Below are positions 10,791-22,269 of a stretch of DNA of 64,000 nt, piece by piece (positions within the stretch are counted from its first letter, which is position 1; each line of letters starts with the position of its first letter). The stretch is taken from positions 33,913,020 through 33,977,019 of the forward strand of contig NC_134464.1 of the NCBI RefSeq assembly GCF_047948215.1, in the 5' to 3' direction. The DNA is from Lycorma delicatula (Eukaryota > Arthropoda > Insecta > Hemiptera > Fulgoridae). The position numbers and the translations under genes are program-made. The notes below the pieces were generated by a model that saw only the letters and a program-made list of their open reading frames with translations, did not search any database and had not been told where the DNA came from.

Positions 10791-11355
10791 ACGCAGTTGT
10801 AAGATACTTATCTTTAAAATATTATTTTCAAGGTTTTTTTTTTATTTTCTCCGGCTATTATAACTTAAAATTCTTTGTACTACAGACTAGGACGATAAAT
10901 ATAATAATGCATAAATCTGAAAAGAATATTGTTTTTTAATCACAAATTATATAACCTCTATATATTTCCTTCTCGTTATATAATATTTTTTTACTTTCTC
11001 AAAAGTTAGTTTATTCCAAAATAAACTTATTTTAAATTACATCTTCACATTAATTAACAAAAACAGTGTGAAGCCGTAATTTTTGATACTGGATCCGAAT
11101 ATAAACTTAGAATTTCGTGTAATTGTATCATTATCATTATTTAACAACGAGATTTCTACATCAATATTGATAAAGTATTTATCTTCCATGTAATTCCTGC
11201 TTATACAAGACTCTTCTTGTTTATAATAAATTAATTTTGTGACCGGTTTCAAAATAATATTGGGCTACATTTGATAAAACCTACAAGCCTTTTAAAATTT
11301 TATATTTATCTAAAATTTTTCTGTAAATGATTTCAATCGTAATAATAATAAATAT
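10791..11355. other. AT-rich spacer
   Basis: No coding or repeat signal was recognised between repeat E and the mariner. Confidence 0.5.
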
Positions 11356-11357
11356 AA

Positions 11358-12702
11358 GGCATGTTTTTTAAGTCCCATCTTGATATAAAAAATAAGTATT
11401 TCTTTTTTTTTTTAACTTTACATCCAACTGAAATCGTGAATCTTATTCCACATAATTTCCACCTACATGAAGGCACTTGTATCGTGTGATCAGTTTCTGC
11501 ATTACAACTTCGTAGAAATGTGCCACCTGAGAAGATAACTATTGCAGAACGGATGTTTTGACGTCAAGGTCATCATCGTTATGTGGTTCTGACCGTCGAA
11601 GTGCTGCGCTAAATAAAGGAATAAGTGGTAGTCACTGGGTGCCAAGACAGAATTATACGGTGATTATCAATTACATCCCAGCCAAATGGAGCGATGTGAT
11701 CTTGGGGATGATGAGTCTCGTGCAACCGAGCACTGTCGTGAAGCAGCACGAATTCCCTATTGAGTATATCACGCCTTCTACTTTGGATTGAGCGACGCAG
11801 TTTAATCAAGGTCTCAAAATATGTCTCAGCATTTATCGTTTCGCCACAAGGTAAAAAATCAAAAAGGAACGGCTCCTGTCTATCCCAAAACACAGTACTC
11901 ATGATTTTTCGGGTTGATATTATTTGCTTGGACTTCGCTTTCTTAGGAGATGGAATGGAGTGTCTCCATTCCATGGGATGTTTTTTTTTTATTTCTTTGT
12001 AATATAAAACACCATTTCTCGTCACCGATATGAATTCTGCTTCAAAACTGACCGCTTTCATTGCTGTATCTCGTGAGAAAATTCAATTAAACGTTTGTTT
12101 TTATGCAATTCAGTTAGATTTTTACCCAGCATGAACACAATATCCTATCATTTAAGGGTACCGACAAGATTTCATAGAAAACACTTCGCGAAATTAAAGG
12201 AAATTCTACTCATAATGATGAAATCGTAAACCGTCTATTACCACGGACCTTTCCATTAACTCTCTGCACCAGGTCATCAGTAATGACAGAGGTCGTCCAC
12301 TCCATGACACATCGTGTACCTTTGTACGACCCACTTTAAATGCCCTAACCCATTTTTTTAATATTCCATCGAACACAGCGTTATCCTAGCATTCTTCACT
12401 AAATCTGTAGATGAGTTTCGGCCGTTTTCATACCTCTTGCATTTAAGTGAATTCTAGTACATTATAAGTATTTCACAATCAGCGGCACTATTTATACTCA
12501 TTTGCCTATTAAATACGCACAAGAAACTAACTATAAAGAAAGATTAACAATTACTTAATGGCGTCTACAGTAAGTCAATAGATGTACTTAGTACACATAG
12601 AAAGTACTCAGTAAAATAGATGGTGTTTATTGCACATGGACGAACCGGCGGCAGCCGCGCTGCAGCGGACATAACGAAACAGCACGTACTTAAAGAACAT
12701 AT
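11358..12702 (-). mobile_element. mariner (DD34D) transposon, decayed
   Basis: A nearly full-length element on the minus strand. The terminal inverted repeats are 11361-11380 (atgttttttaagtcccatct) and the complement of 12681-12700 (atgttctttaagtacgtgct). A GC-rich 5' leader (12640-12700) leads into a decayed N-terminal region. Recognisable transposase sequence lies at 11540-12490. TA dinucleotides occur near both ends, but a precise target duplication is not clear. Confidence 0.88.
11540..12490 (-). pseudogene. mariner transposase, inactive
   Basis: The best frame runs 12061 to 11609 (150 codons). It contains HPMEWRHSIPSPKKAKSKQI (residues 29-48), ISTRKIMSTVFWD (48-60), FLPCGETINAETYFETLIKL (69-88) and LLHDSARLH (106-114, second catalytic Asp at 109). 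The first catalytic motif, normally GDET, reads RNGV at 15-18, so that Asp is replaced by Asn. The third Asp motif appears only in a shifted frame as APSDYHLF (about 11620-11660). The N-terminal half upstream of 12061 is readable only in fragments: SWSGRP-type linker, then a VRDNRRFTISS-like block. Inactive. Confidence 0.88.
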
Positions 12703-12714
12703 CTCGTAGGTAGT

Positions 12715-13925
12715 TACCTCTCCCTTAAATTTTGTTACTTTGAGGGGATATCTTTTGATTGCTTTAAACTTCTGACTATCTCTTTATTTGTTTAGATAAA
12801 CCTATACCTTATCCCACTTATATATAAGCTGCGTTCATTAATTCGTGGTGGGCAACTTAAATTAAAAATTTCAATGGTAGTGGTAATTTTTAGGTTAAAT
12901 TTAAACTTTCAAGTAGTTTGGATTGCCTAAAAGTATTTTTAAAGTTTGTTTTTAAACGTTTTTTTTTTTTTTAGTTCGCATTCGCTTTAGCTAGAATGTG
13001 AACCTCGGCTGAAATGTGTGGGAACTGACTGATTTAGAATTAGTAGATGTATCCGATTTTTGAAGGACATTTAATTTTATAAGTACATACACGATAGTGA
13101 CAACTATTACCAATAAAATACAATTTTAAAAAATATCTTAAAAAAGTTATGCAGATTTTATATTTTGACTTAGAATGTTTCCCACTTTTATAAGTGGGAA
13201 ATTAATTAAATAAGATCCCAATTTTATATTTTCAAGGGTTAAGGAATTTATTTTGTTTTTCTTGTTGGTTTTCCTGGAAAAATACAATTTCAAGAATTTT
13301 GAAAAAATATACTCTAAAAATGTTTCAAAGTACACAAAAATCATTACAATCTGTAAAATTCTACAAACAGGATGTTATTAATAGGATATGATCTGGAAAA
13401 TACCTAATAAAATTCCGTAATATGGATAAATTTAATTGAAGATTTCAAATGAAGAAGAAAAAGTTTCTTCTTTAACTGATTTTTCTAAATTTTGTTTTTT
13501 TTTTAAATTCATATTTTTAATTGGCAAAATTTAGCTTTTTTATATTACTTATAGGTATATTAATGTAGCATATACTTATTTCTGTGGGTAAAATGTAAAT
13601 TACATAAACGTTTTATTGTGCGCTTGTATGAGTGTATTTGATTTTATCAAATTACATAGTAATTTACATATAAATAGGCTGTTTGCTTTTAACTGGTACG
13701 GAACACGAATAACTTACAGCAATTTGTATAATTTATTAAATAATTTACATTATAATTTTATAAAGGATAATTTAAAAGCATATTGAAGATTCTTTTAATT
13801 ATAAGACAGATTATTTTTTAACATATCTTTTATAATCTAAAACAATAAATTTTACTTGTCATTATACGTTTATTTAAGAGAAAGTGACGTGATATATATT
13901 TTAATATTGTTATATAATTAAAATA
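12715..13925. other. AT-rich spacer
   Basis: No coding signal. A short stretch at 12985-13030 is less AT-rich but was not recognised. Confidence 0.5.
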
Positions 13926-13930
13926 ATCAT

Positions 13931-14112
13931 GTCATACAATTTACTCGATTTGCACTTCAACAGTTTGTATTATTTAAATTATTATTTACTTATTTTTTAT
14001 AATTTAAATTCTCTACAAATTAAAATAGTTTCAAGTCATACAATTAACTCGATTTACACTTCAACTATTTTTATTATTTAAATTATTATTATTACTTAAA
14101 TTCTCTACAAAT
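13931..14112. repeat. Tandem duplication, about 104-bp period
   Basis: 13931-14021 starts gtcatacaatttactcgatt and ends ttctctacaaatt. 14035-14112 repeats it with a shortened AT-rich middle, from gtcatacaattaactcgatt to ttctctacaaatt. There is no coding content. Confidence 0.85.
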
Positions 14113-14119
14113 TTTGTTT

Positions 14120-15575
14120 AAAATTGTTATGTATTTATTACCCATTTAACAAAGTTATGGTATATCAAACATAAAAAACGGGAATTTTTACCCCAATTTA
14201 TTGATTTCACCTCAAATTTCTCTAAAACTACAGCAGATACGGTTTTGGGACCTATTTTATTTGATTTCTCAAATCAAACAACATAATAAATCAATAAATT
14301 TTTATTTCTTAATTAACATACTAAAAATTGCAATACGACCTCATTTCAATTTCGAATGAAATCTTCCACTAATCGTAACTCGCAAACGAAGCATTTAAGA
14401 ACATATGTTTGAATGAACTTTTTTTACTATTACCACTCTTACATTAACTTGGTCTTTGACTATGTGAGATTCATGGCACGGAACATTTCAATCGAATTTC
14501 GAAGCACTTCCGCTTATCCATTTGCTTTGAAATTTTGCAGACAAGTTTGTTCCTGATGACAACATATTTTAGCTACATTTTCAAGTCGCTAAGATGCGTT
14601 ATTAGTGAAAAAAATGCCCGTTAATAAAGTGAAAAAATACCTCTTGAACGTATGCAACCCCGTTTACATGCATATTTTCTTAGTGAAAGAATTATCCATG
14701 TGATATTGTCCTTTCAACTGAATTAATTGAACGAAAATATTTTTTCTATGGTTGAGGCAAAAATTCAAATTTCATACAACCGTTACATTCAATATTTTTG
14801 TCCGATTACACATGATACTTATGAGCTAGTAAATAAAAGTTATTACTCCTCTTGGATCATAACTGAGACTTGCGCATTTTCCCCACGTAGATTATAAACA
14901 AGATTAAAATCACCTTAAAATTGCAAAAAAAAAGATATCAAAAACGTTCAAAAAAGTACCAAAAAAAAAATCAGTAAACAAATTTTGCTGCCGACAGAAC
15001 TTGAACACACGACGGCACGCACACACGGTGAAAAAAAATTGGACGCAACTTTTGTTAAATTTTGGCTGGAGTTTGGAAATTCGGAATTTCCATTGGTGTT
15101 TTGAGTGACGTTACTGTGTGAGACTAGAGACCTTAGAGACCTAAGATTTGCGATGATGTTTGAAGTGTATATGAGTATATAAAGTAATATTTTAAGACAC
15201 ACGAGCTTTTAAAGCTGCCTATACTCTTATCTGCGATACTGGAAATTGGAAGCATGAAAACTTCGAAAGATTGCTTGAACCTGTGCGCTAGCCTCAGCTG
15301 TAAAGTATAAACTTATGAAGACTAAAAAGTAGAAAATAAAAAATTTATAAAAAAAAACTTTTTAAAAACCATTTTTATATTAAAAGCACTAAAAAGTAGA
15401 AAATAAAAAATATATTAAAAATAATTTTTAAACCACTCTCAAATTAAACGCTCTAAAGAGTAAAAAGTGATTTTAGGACGGTATCTCAGAATGGATTTGA
15501 CAATAAGCTTTGATAGTGATATGTAAGATTACGTGAAAGTCATAGTTTCAAATTAAAAATTTGATGTTTTTGCCA
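14120..15575. other. Intergenic stretch, nothing recognised
   Basis: Two less AT-rich patches (14340-14560 and 14985-15150) were checked in all frames by eye and gave no recognised protein. They may be old repeat copies. Confidence 0.45.
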
Positions 15576-15582
15576 ATTTCTA

Positions 15583-15666
15583 ATATGCGTGATGAATGGC
15601 TTAAAGAATGGGAAGCTCATGTAAAAATCTTTGCTCCTCAGTCTTTAGGCCATTCATCACGCATAT
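15583..15666. repeat. Hairpin, 25-bp near-perfect stem, 34-base loop
   Basis: 15583-15607 (starting atatgcgtgatgaatggc) pairs with 15642-15666 with a single mismatch. The total length of 84 bases is in the size range of a microRNA precursor, but the loop is large and nothing else supports that reading. Confidence 0.9.
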
Positions 15667-15669
15667 GAA

Positions 15670-16190
15670 AAAATTAAGCGAGTTAAAAACGAACAAATAA
15701 TTCAGCACGGAAAGTTGATACACCGATGAAAAGCCAATAAATTTAAAGTTAAGTTAAATATATTTTAATGATAAAAATCTTGTACAAGAAATTTTTAATA
15801 ATTTAAAATTTTAAATGGCTGTTTATTTGCATTCAGATAGCTCATACTAAGAGCTATTGTTATTGAAAAATGAATTTTCTCCAGAATTATTAATAAATTA
15901 AGATTCAAATTTATTTACTCTTGTGTTATTACAACATAAATTCAAGTTATAATCTTTATTAAACTAATTTTGTAACCACCAGTTTAAAAACAAATTAGTA
16001 GTACAATAGATTTTTCTTTTTTATTGTACTCAAATAAGGAAACACTTCTCTCTAATTCTAATTTCTTTTCTTCTACTTTGCCAGGTCTCTATTTTCCTAT
16101 CCTAAATAGCAAAATATTATCTTTACAAAAAGTTTATTAATTTTCCAGTCTTTCAAATAGTTATTTTTATGTTTCCGTTATTTAGCGTTT
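15670..16190. other. AT-rich spacer
   Basis: No coding signal beyond a possible short continuation of the neighbouring minus-strand pseudogene near 16110-16190 (YLKDWKINKLF in frame). Confidence 0.45.
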
Positions 16191-16194
16191 TCGG

Positions 16195-16810
16195 AGATGT
16201 CAAACTCGGCTGTCCCATTCGCAAACAAAACAAATGTACTTACTATAGCCTAACTGCATGCCTAACAAAATAGCTAAAACTTTCAAATCACCACATACGT
16301 TCCAACTATGTTGTTTTATAATTTATTTTTATAAGAACGTCTTTCATCACATTGTATGTACCTTTCAAATTAATACCATAAGCAATTGGTATCAAAGGAT
16401 ATTTGTTACCGTTGTCTAGTAGAACCACTTTTAAACTATACTTGGACGAATTTATGAAAAGGCGTCAGTCCTCAGGTTTATGAACTTGTCCTAAGTGCAA
16501 TATAAGCTCATCAATATTTGTGCAATATACCAACGATTTTTGTCGATAAACTAGCAAGAAAATTCTTTTGCAGGCTTCGAAAGCACGAAATTTTGTATTT
16601 TTTTTAGAAAATTCCAACCTTGCATGAATGATCCTACAGTTCAGCTTGATTACTGATTAATTTAAATCCCTAACCATATCATTTAATTCAACTTGTGATA
16701 TAAGATGTGGCTTATTGGAATATAATTAAAAATAAAAATCATTGTTGTCTTCTTCAGTACTGCCTGAATCTCCATCGCTGCTTTCCAAACATACATTTAC
16801 AGGTGGCGCA
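16195..16810 (-). pseudogene. Pseudogene of a conserved insect protein of unknown function
   Basis: Minus strand from about 16800. One frame runs about 165 codons broken only by point stops: an acidic, Ser-rich start (LESSDGDSGSTEEDNND), then PHLISQVELNDMVRDLN, then VYCTNIDELILHLGQVHKPED, a stop where Trp is expected (TGA), then RLFINSSKYSLKVVLLDNGN and KYPLIPIAYGINLKGTYNVM. After a one-base shift the frame resumes WNVCGDLKVLAILLGMQLGY followed by SKYICFVCEWDSR (16200-16305), which has a CxxC pair. I recall this GDLK...LGYxKYxCFxCEWDSR signature from many uncharacterised, often multi-copy, arthropod and cnidarian proteins, possibly mobile-element linked; that is memory, not a search. Three stops and a frameshift make it non-functional. 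No start codon or upstream exon is apparent. Confidence 0.7.
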
Positions 16811-17134
16811 GTAATTGGAATAATTTAACTGTGAGGTACAGTCCTGAATGCAGTTTGCAGTGAAGAATATTTCGCAGTATGTTTTTGATTTTTTAGAAAT
16901 ATCAGACACACGTGTTAAGAAAGTAATAATCGGTTACACGATGCTTTCGTTCACGCCACACCATAGGTACACCAAATGGCAAAGCCTTCCGTGTACCTTT
17001 CAGCCACAGCCCCTACACAACTACCCGAGCACTCTTGTCACCGAATTAGAATAGCCAGAGCAACGTCCCCAGGGGATCATCGGTGAACGACGACTCCGAC
17101 AAGCCCCCGCCACACGACCCCTAAAGCTTCTCTA

Positions 17135-17345
17135 CTCCCCTTAGCCGAACCGACTTGATGGTATTACGCCACCCAGGGGAGTGTCCGTTACTCTTATAGG
17201 CCCTCCCCACCTACCGGGCTATATACCGGCATGGCAGGTCAGGCCTACCGGTTTGCCCCCTAAAGCTGGCCGCCCATAGCCGTCCGGCATCGGTCTCTCC
17301 GCCACAGGTCAACTGCAGTCTTCCAGTCTGCCTGCCCCTTTCCAC
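17135..17345 (+). repeat. GC-rich dispersed repeat (family C, copy 2)
   Basis: Contains the family block: ccttagccgaaccgacttga, cgccacccaggggagtgtcc, tataccggcatggcaggtca. A GC-rich continuation reaches about 17345. The preceding 16980-17135 is also unusually GC-rich and may belong to the same insertion. It abuts the transposase relic at 17359. Confidence 0.65.
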
Positions 17346-17358
17346 CGCTTTCTTGTTT

Positions 17359-18134
17359 CTAATTATGGCTGAAACCACAGTCGTCACTCTCGTCTAAGCA
17401 TCTCGGGTCACCCAACATCCCACCTTGTTGGAACCAACTGTGATTGATTTCATCTTCTGTTAACTTACTAATAACGTTTGTTAAAGCAGGAAAATAATGA
17501 TCACTATTAACTATATTATCAAAAAATATTGGATACACAATGCGCGTACCACTCACACCGACCCAGCCTCTAATTTTCGCTTCGTATAAAGATTGTTCGT
17601 GTAATTCAAGGGAGTTAGTTGTCAACCACAGTCGTATATTTTATGATATTGATGAAACCATGCTTAATGTATAAAAAAACGTAATGTCGATGATACCAAA
17701 GGAATTTTGATTAATAAATCGTTTAAATTATTGACAACAATTTTGGCTTTTAGCATGATCTGTAGGTTTCAGTTCTTGAAAATACATTACTTTAAAAGGG
17801 AAGAGTTTCAGTTCTTTTTTTATAGTTTAACGTGCGGCAGCAAGTCCGATACCTTGCTGCTGTGCTCTCTTACGCATTGACTTTGGTGGATTTTCGGCCA
17901 TACTATCTGAAAAATCAAGCATCTTCTGTTCCTTTAATTTAGGTGGTCTTCCACATCGATCAGCGTCTTCAACAGAGCCTGTTACCCGAACTTTTCTATA
18001 AGAGTTTGAACCGCATTGCGGTGAGAGATTATAAACTATTGAGAAAACATGTGCGTCACGAAATCAGTATACTTGTCACCTTCACGAAAGACGTGTTCAA
18101 TGAGAAAAATGTGTTCCTCAATTGAAAGAACCAT
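17359..18134 (-). pseudogene. Tc1/mariner-superfamily transposase, second type, broken
   Basis: Minus strand from an ATG at 18134: MVLSIEEHIFLIEHVFREGD then HRNAVQTLIEKFRVTGSVED and RCGRPPK, the HTH part. A stop and shifts follow at 17700-17880 (LKLFPFKV, QELKPTDHAK, INQNSFGIIDITFF remain readable). The first catalytic TDEAWF motif is destroyed by a small deletion. The frame 17625-17359 (88 codons) keeps YEAKIRGWVGVSGTRIVYPI and INHSWFQQGGM, where the usual second Asp (FQQDG) is Gly. The protein stops before the third motif. No terminal repeats were located. Different subfamily from 2829 and 57545. Confidence 0.82.
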
Positions 18135-18179
18135 CACGTTTCAAGCGACTTTTGATTCTGATAAACGAAACAACGAGAC

Positions 18180-19920
18180 GAAGCACGTTTAATCACAACT
18201 CAACAGCTGATATCTTTGTTTTTTAATGAGTAACGCCCAACAAACCCACAGGGCAACCAATCTAACGCCGAAAGAACAGAATGCACCACATAATTATAAA
18301 GCATACTACAAAGCGACATTCCGAACGCACTTGTACTTTAATAATTATAAATTTTATATAAAATTATCTTTTTTTTTTAAACTTACGCTTAAAACTAATT
18401 GATATCTAACTTCATACGTCGTTAATTGAAACATTAATCTCAAGTGAAAAATATAATTCGAATAGATGCTTTCAGTTTTCAAGTTTTCAATCGTTTAATC
18501 CTTTCCAAAAGAGTTCATATATATCAGAATGTTAAACCCATTTAATTGTAAATTTTTGTGTTCACAACTACGTATTCGCTTAATCCCTTTTTTATTTTCT
18601 GTTGAGTACACTTCCAGAGAACAACACGAATAACGTATCAGCCTACCACTGTTTATTTATCGATTATTACCTAAAAAATTATTTATATTTTCATATTTTG
18701 TTTGTTACCATACATATCGAAAAAACAGTGTTTGCGTGAAAGATATGTGCCAATTTTACATCTACCTGTTGTTTAGAAAGAACAGCGAACTACTGCGAAT
18801 CTATTCATTCATTATTTAACGGAAGGTTTAAAATGCCTAGTCACGTTTAAATAATTTTGTGAATAATCTTTTAGAATTAAAAAATTATTCAAAATAAGAA
18901 GTTTAAATGAATCCGTTAGAAATAAGGATCTTATAAATAAACGTTAAAATGAGCTCTTCCAAAAACAAATTAAATAAATATAATGAAATGAGCAGACTGA
19001 AATATATGAAATGTTTGGGGTATTTTAATTAAAAAAATGTTATAGGTTTGATTTAAATTTGAATCTTAAATTTTACAAATAAAATTATATAGTTTCTATT
19101 CTTATAATTTATTAAAAAATAAATTTGCTTTTATTTTTTAATTAGTGTTACGTATTATTACAGTATTACTAATAATAGTATTTATTTATTTAACTAGGGC
19201 AGAAGGTTCCTTCGTCATATATTTCAGTCCTAGAAATGTCAAAAATTCCTGTTTTTGACATGCTGATTTAAAAAAAAAATTATTTATACTCAAGTACTTG
19301 GTGCGAAATTCGGTGGGACCGAACTTTTCAAGCATAAATCTTCAATTTCTTATACAAAATTTGATTAGAAAAATTTTAATTATCTATGAATTCAATGTTT
19401 ATGAAAGGAAAGGTTGTGTCTTTACAAATTCTAAATCATTTATGGAATTATCCTATGCGGTTGGAAATTATTTTTATACTCTGTAAGATCATTATAAGTT
19501 TATTTTTTCTGTTTTTAATTTATCAAAACATTTTTATAAGGATTTTTTTAATTTTTTAGGGATTATTTATAAGAGATTTTTACTTCCCTAGTGTTTTTCT
19601 ATTTCTTTTCTTAATAATATCAAGTGACTCATAACACCTTCGCAACTACTTTATTTCTGTACTTTAATGCTATTATTTTATGTACTTAATAAAGGAACCA
19701 AATTAAATTATTAATTTAAATTTAATAATAACATTTCTTTTTCATGTAGTATAAATAATACATCATCAAATAAAATTGTCTTTAGCAGATTGGATACTTT
19801 GCTGTAATTATGAAAATTGACATTACCAACAAAAAATCCATCTATAGAAGCATTGTAGAACTAATATACCCCTAATATCGATAAATTAATGTTAACAGAG
19901 AAAGCTTAGCGTATGCGGTC
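18180..19920. other. AT-rich spacer
   Basis: No coding signal or recognised repeat was seen. Confidence 0.5.
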
Positions 19921-19924
19921 ACCC

Positions 19925-19925
19925 A

Positions 19926-19960
<35 letters not shown>
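19925..19960. repeat. (TA)n microsatellite
   Basis: Uninterrupted alternating T/A with one interruption near its start. Confidence 0.95.
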
Positions 19961-19963
<3 letters not shown>

Positions 19964-20268
19964 GCACGCCCGCGACCACACACACAATATACTACTTCGG
20001 AGGCCGTTCAAACATAACCTTTTGTATTTTAATGGAGGGTGGTCTTTGCTTTCTGATAAGAAGCGGAGGGCTGTTCAAATTCTTACAAAAGATGAAATAG
20101 AAAGGGAAAAATCTAAAAAAATTATATTGTCAATAAATACTTAATATAATCCTACACTACGAAATTGTTTCATTTTAATGAGCCAGTCCAAGAATAATAT
20201 AACAGTTATGAAATATTACGATAATGTGGAACTTAAAGCTCTCACGTTTATTCAAAAATAAATTTTAC

Positions 20269-20790
20269 TAGCCGCTCAGGGCTCGCCTCGTTCGTCCTTC
20301 TCGTCTAGCCAGGGGCTCCGCCTCCTGGAGCCCCGTTGTGTTTGTTATTCTCTTGGTTCTGAGAATAATACTGATTGATAAATAATAATTAAAGCCTGAA
20401 AATCTCCCTTTCCCAAACGACTCCTTCGTTCTTGACGTAGAAGCTCTGATACACACCTGCTGTAGACGAAAATATCCCTTTTGGTTCCCCTTTCCATTAC
20501 CTTAGAATACCTTATATCTCGGGAAGGTATCAAGGTAGAGAATTGCAAATCGGATACGTTATAAAATTCATAGTATATCATTTACGTCAAAAACGAAATA
20601 AAACACGGTATTAGGTCGTAGTCCAAGAGGGAAAATTCATAACTTCACTACTAAGGGAGCGAGGATAATACCTTAGCTGAGAGAACACGAATGTGTCGTG
20701 AAAATTTTAAAGCAATCGGTCGTTTGATTCTGTCTTGATGCTATGAAAACTGAGAAAACCGCCACAAAGTTACGCATTTATATAATAAAT
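20269..20790 (+). repeat. Dispersed repeat family A, copy 2
   Basis: Begins tagccgctcagggctcgcct, followed by ctagccaggggctccgcctc and ctggagccccgttg, the fullest version of the GC-rich core. It runs through a region with gaacacgaatgtgtcgtgaa and ttttaaagcaatcggtcg, as in the related copies at 1660 and 34782. Open frames here (for example 20268-20581 on the minus strand) are chance products of the GC-rich core. Confidence 0.7.
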
Positions 20791-20892
20791 TTAATTTTTT
20801 AAGTAATACATTTGATGATTAAATTATACATACTGTTGCCGATATACTGAAAGCCAATATAATTTAATGAAAAACTAAATATAAGAAACCTT

Positions 20893-20990
20893 AGGTCAGT
20901 CTCTGTGGTTAACTGGTAGCGCGGTTTTGTGTTCGACTCCCGGTTAGACATGACATGTTTTCATATGCTTAAAAAAATTCATTTAATTAT
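20893..20990 (+). repeat. tRNA-derived SINE, family 2, shortened
   Basis: ggtcagtctctgtggttaac continues into tggtagcgcggt (box A region), then gtgttcgactcccggttaga (box B), then gacatgttttcatatgctta. The part between the boxes is shorter than in other copies. Confidence 0.65.
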
Positions 20991-21079
20991 TATTGATCGC
21001 CAACTTTTACTGGTTGTAACCAGAATAAACTGAATATAGAGGAGTTAATTACTGTTTGGCTATCTTTCCTTTAAATCAA

Positions 21080-21765
21080 TTATAGGTATTCAACACATTT
21101 ATTCATTGTTTCGAGGAAACAAATAGTAGATAATAAATCGTACTAAAAAAAAAGGAAACTTAATTTAATTTTTTTTTATTGTTTGTTTATAGTCACATCA
21201 ACGATAATAGCATCAGGGACTTAAATGAAACTAAATTATCATAAATAATTAGAAAATAAATACCATACATTAGATAACAAACGGGAACATGAATAGCAAA
21301 TGGATAATAAATATTGTAACATCACCACTAGACTATTTTCACTGCGCACACAGTATTCCGTAAGGAATCACACGTAAGAAAACCCGCTAAATAAGTTCTT
21401 CAAGTCATTATCACAGAGAAACCGCAGCAGATTTTTGCTGTATTTCTTCCTGTTTAGTTAAGTATTCATATCTGAAACCAGGTTTAATTGTTGCCGAATA
21501 GATCCGAACATTGGGCAATCTATGAGTTTACGGACCATTTTACATTGTACACCTCACAGTTCTGCTTAGGAGAGCCAAATAGATGGACGTGGGTTAATTT
21601 AAGTTCGCTTCTACATAAAAAGAGAGTTATTTATCATAAAATTTGTATTAATTTTATTAAATTTCTGCGTAATTGAAAAGAATAAAATATATATCTTTAC
21701 AGAATAAAGTATTATAATACTCGTAATATGAAAAGTATGTAGAAATAATAAAAATGGATTAAAAA
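21080..21765. other. AT-rich spacer
   Basis: No coding signal was seen. A 62-codon frame at 21488 has no recognisable content. Confidence 0.5.
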
Positions 21766-21769
21766 AACA

Positions 21770-21962
21770 CCAGGTTCATATAATAGTAAACTTGTCGTAA
21801 ATCAGTAGATTTTGAAGTCGAGAGTTCTCAGGTTTAAATTCTAATAAAGGTTTAAATCCTAGAAAAGATTGCTTTTAAATGGATTTATATTCTAAATCGT
21901 GGATACCGGTATTCTTTGTTAACTGCCTTTCAATTACCCTCATCTCTCAGGAATGGCCAGCC
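21770..21962 (+). repeat. tRNA-derived SINE, family 1, 3' truncated
   Basis: A degraded head (caggttcatataatagtaaa) with a box B-like ctcaggtttaaattctaata, then the body tcgtggataccggtattctt and catctctcaggaatggccag. It faces, tail to tail, another family 1 copy at 21991-22266. Confidence 0.75.
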
Positions 21963-21990
21963 TGAATTTTTTAATACTACAGATTTGTAT

Positions 21991-22266
21991 CTTTTCCGGT
22001 TTAGCCTCCGGGAATTATCGTTGTTCGGGTATTACTTCAGAGGATGAATGAGGATTATATGTATGAGTGTAAATGAAGTGTAATCTTGTACAGTCTCAGT
22101 TCAACCATTCCTGAGATGTGCGATTAATTGAAACCCAACTACAAAACGATCTAGTTATTCAAATTCGTATAAAAGTAACTGCCTTTACTAGGACTTGAAC
22201 GCTGGAACTGTCGACTTCTATATCAGTTGATTTGGAAGAAGCATTTAACCACTAGACCAACCTGGT
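21991..22266 (-). repeat. tRNA-derived SINE, family 1, full length
   Basis: On the minus strand: head aaaccaggttggtctagtgg continuing ttaaatgc (box A), box B gcgttcaagtcctagtaaag, body with the atcgttttgtagttgggttt region and catctcaggaatggttgaac, and the 3' module catcctctgaagtaataccc then cccggaggctaaacc. About 275 bp. RNA polymerase III would transcribe such an element from its internal promoter if it were still active. Confidence 0.85.
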
Positions 22267-22269
22267 TTA

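Noticed and set aside
14948..15202. 84-codon minus-strand frame as a gene
   Set aside because: Composition is like the surrounding AT-rich DNA and no motif was recognised.
20268..20581. Two overlapping minus-strand frames
   Set aside because: They fall on the GC-rich core of dispersed repeat A and have no conserved content.
22170..22266. Functional tRNA gene
   Set aside because: Box A and B are present, but the cloverleaf does not close and the segment continues into a SINE body.
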